Source: Primulina eburnea
Lineage: Eukaryota > Streptophyta > Magnoliopsida > Lamiales > Gesneriaceae
DNA: 64,000 bases
NCBI RefSeq assembly: GCF_022965805.1
Contig: NC_133108.1
Location: 43,780,051 to 43,844,050 of the forward strand
Reading direction: 5' to 3'
Positions 63,307 to 64,000 of this stretch are shown in pieces. The position numbers and the translations under genes are program-made. Each line of letters begins with the position of its first letter. Positions within the stretch are counted from its first letter, which is position 1. Below the pieces are notes generated by a model. That model did not search any database, was not told where the DNA came from, and worked only from the letters and a program-made list of their open reading frames with translations.

Positions 63307-64000
63307 TTAGGGGTGCCTCGGAAACAAAGAAGACGAGCTAGCGATCGGGGTGAATACGGTGCGGTTTTGCGGTTTTTTTTAAAAAAAATCAAACCGAATT
63401 GCCATATGCGGTCGGTTAGTATTTTGAAAAATTAATCGCGGTTTTACGTATAAAATCAGCCTTGCTGTTTTGAGCGGTTTCAAGCGGTTGCGATCGGTTT
63501 TACGGTTTTTTTAATGAAAATATTAGAATATATATTCTAATTTATTTGAAAACAACGACAATATATTGTTTTCAAATATAAAATATAGTTCAAAGCATAT
63601 AAAGATCAAAATAGATTAAACAATAATCAAGATTCAAAACTAAGTTAATAATTTAACAACACAACACATTCACAACAAAAATGACATTTACACTATTTTA
63701 TCATTTTTTTATTTTGAGACTACAAACAAAATATTGTAGCAAGAAAAATAAATACTTTAATAAAAGACTAATATGAAGAATAATTAAGAAAAGATAAGTT
63801 TTATTTGTAAGAATAAAATTTTTAAAGAGAGTTAGGATATAATGAATGATGAATTCTTTATTTGAATATTTTTTTTACAAATTATTATAATTCTAGGTCA
63901 AATATTATGGCAAGCGGTTTAGGCGGTGCGGTTTGGTGCTGTTCTTGGCAAAAAAAAAATAACCGAACCGTGTATGCGGTGCGGTTTATGAATAATATTT
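63307..64000. mobile_element. Probable hAT-like non-autonomous element, cut by window end
   Basis: Begins near TTAGGGGTGCCTCGG, similar to the start of many plant hAT elements. It carries clustered subterminal words on both sides: GGTGCGGTTTTGCGG at 63358 and GCGGTGCGGTTT at 63924 and 63979, and AACCGAACCG. Subterminal GCGGTT/AACCGC clusters are typical hAT transposase-binding repeats. The interior is AT-rich and codes for nothing recognisable. The right end would lie just outside the window. Confidence 0.45.

Overview
This is a 64 kb stretch of a plant nuclear genome. The genes have short exons joined by GT-AG introns, the spacers are AT-rich and full of transposon remains, and the gene set is plant-specific: RALF peptide, HIPP metallochaperone, GH1 beta-glucosidases, a plant ABCC full transporter. 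Gene content points to a eudicot. From memory I associate the abundant 180-bp element with GTGAGACGGTCTCAC ends with Lamiales genomes; that placement is inference.

Layout. 1-6.1 kb is transposon-rich: a miniature terminal-repeat retrotransposon (TRIM), a young non-autonomous LTR retrotransposon with two 1,440-bp LTRs and a 5-bp target duplication, and a Helitron 3' end. 6.2-14.2 kb holds two tandem GH1 beta-glucosidase genes; the first has exons 4-13 only inside the window. 15.1-16.7 kb (minus) is NOP16. 18.6-24.9 kb is a nearly intact Ty1/copia element with an intact pol, a frameshifted gag and a small hydrophobic ORF in its leader. 25.1-31.2 kb (minus) is a complete 11-exon ABCC4/14-type transporter. 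32-41 kb is gene-poor and holds a 3-kb imperfect inverted repeat and an RNase H-like fragment. 41.6-57.3 kb is gene-dense: p23 co-chaperone, GTS1/WDR89-type WD40 protein, AlkB-like dioxygenase, ALG3 and RALF. 61.2-62.4 kb (minus) is a HIPP; the window ends inside a probable hAT-like element.

The genes look like independent housekeeping and signalling loci, not a pathway cluster. NOP16 (ribosome biogenesis), p23 (HSP90 cycle), ALG3 (N-glycan assembly) and GTS1 are housekeeping; the two glucosidases are a local tandem duplication.

The most notable signals are: (1) a MITE family with at least seven good copies whose 9-bp target duplications mark it as Mutator-like, one copy having its empty site preserved in the opposite arm of the inverted repeat; (2) the 3-kb inverted repeat, a candidate small-RNA hairpin locus; (3) eight TTCGGA/TCCGAA palindromes just upstream of the TATA box of the young LTR element; (4) a second TATA box and a 51-residue membrane-like ORF in the copia leader; (5) three one-base indels (gag, p23, HIPP), at least two of them in or beside homopolymer runs, that break otherwise perfect reading frames and may be consensus errors. 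All exon structures were worked out by eye from splice consensus, reading phase and family knowledge; none was checked against transcripts.
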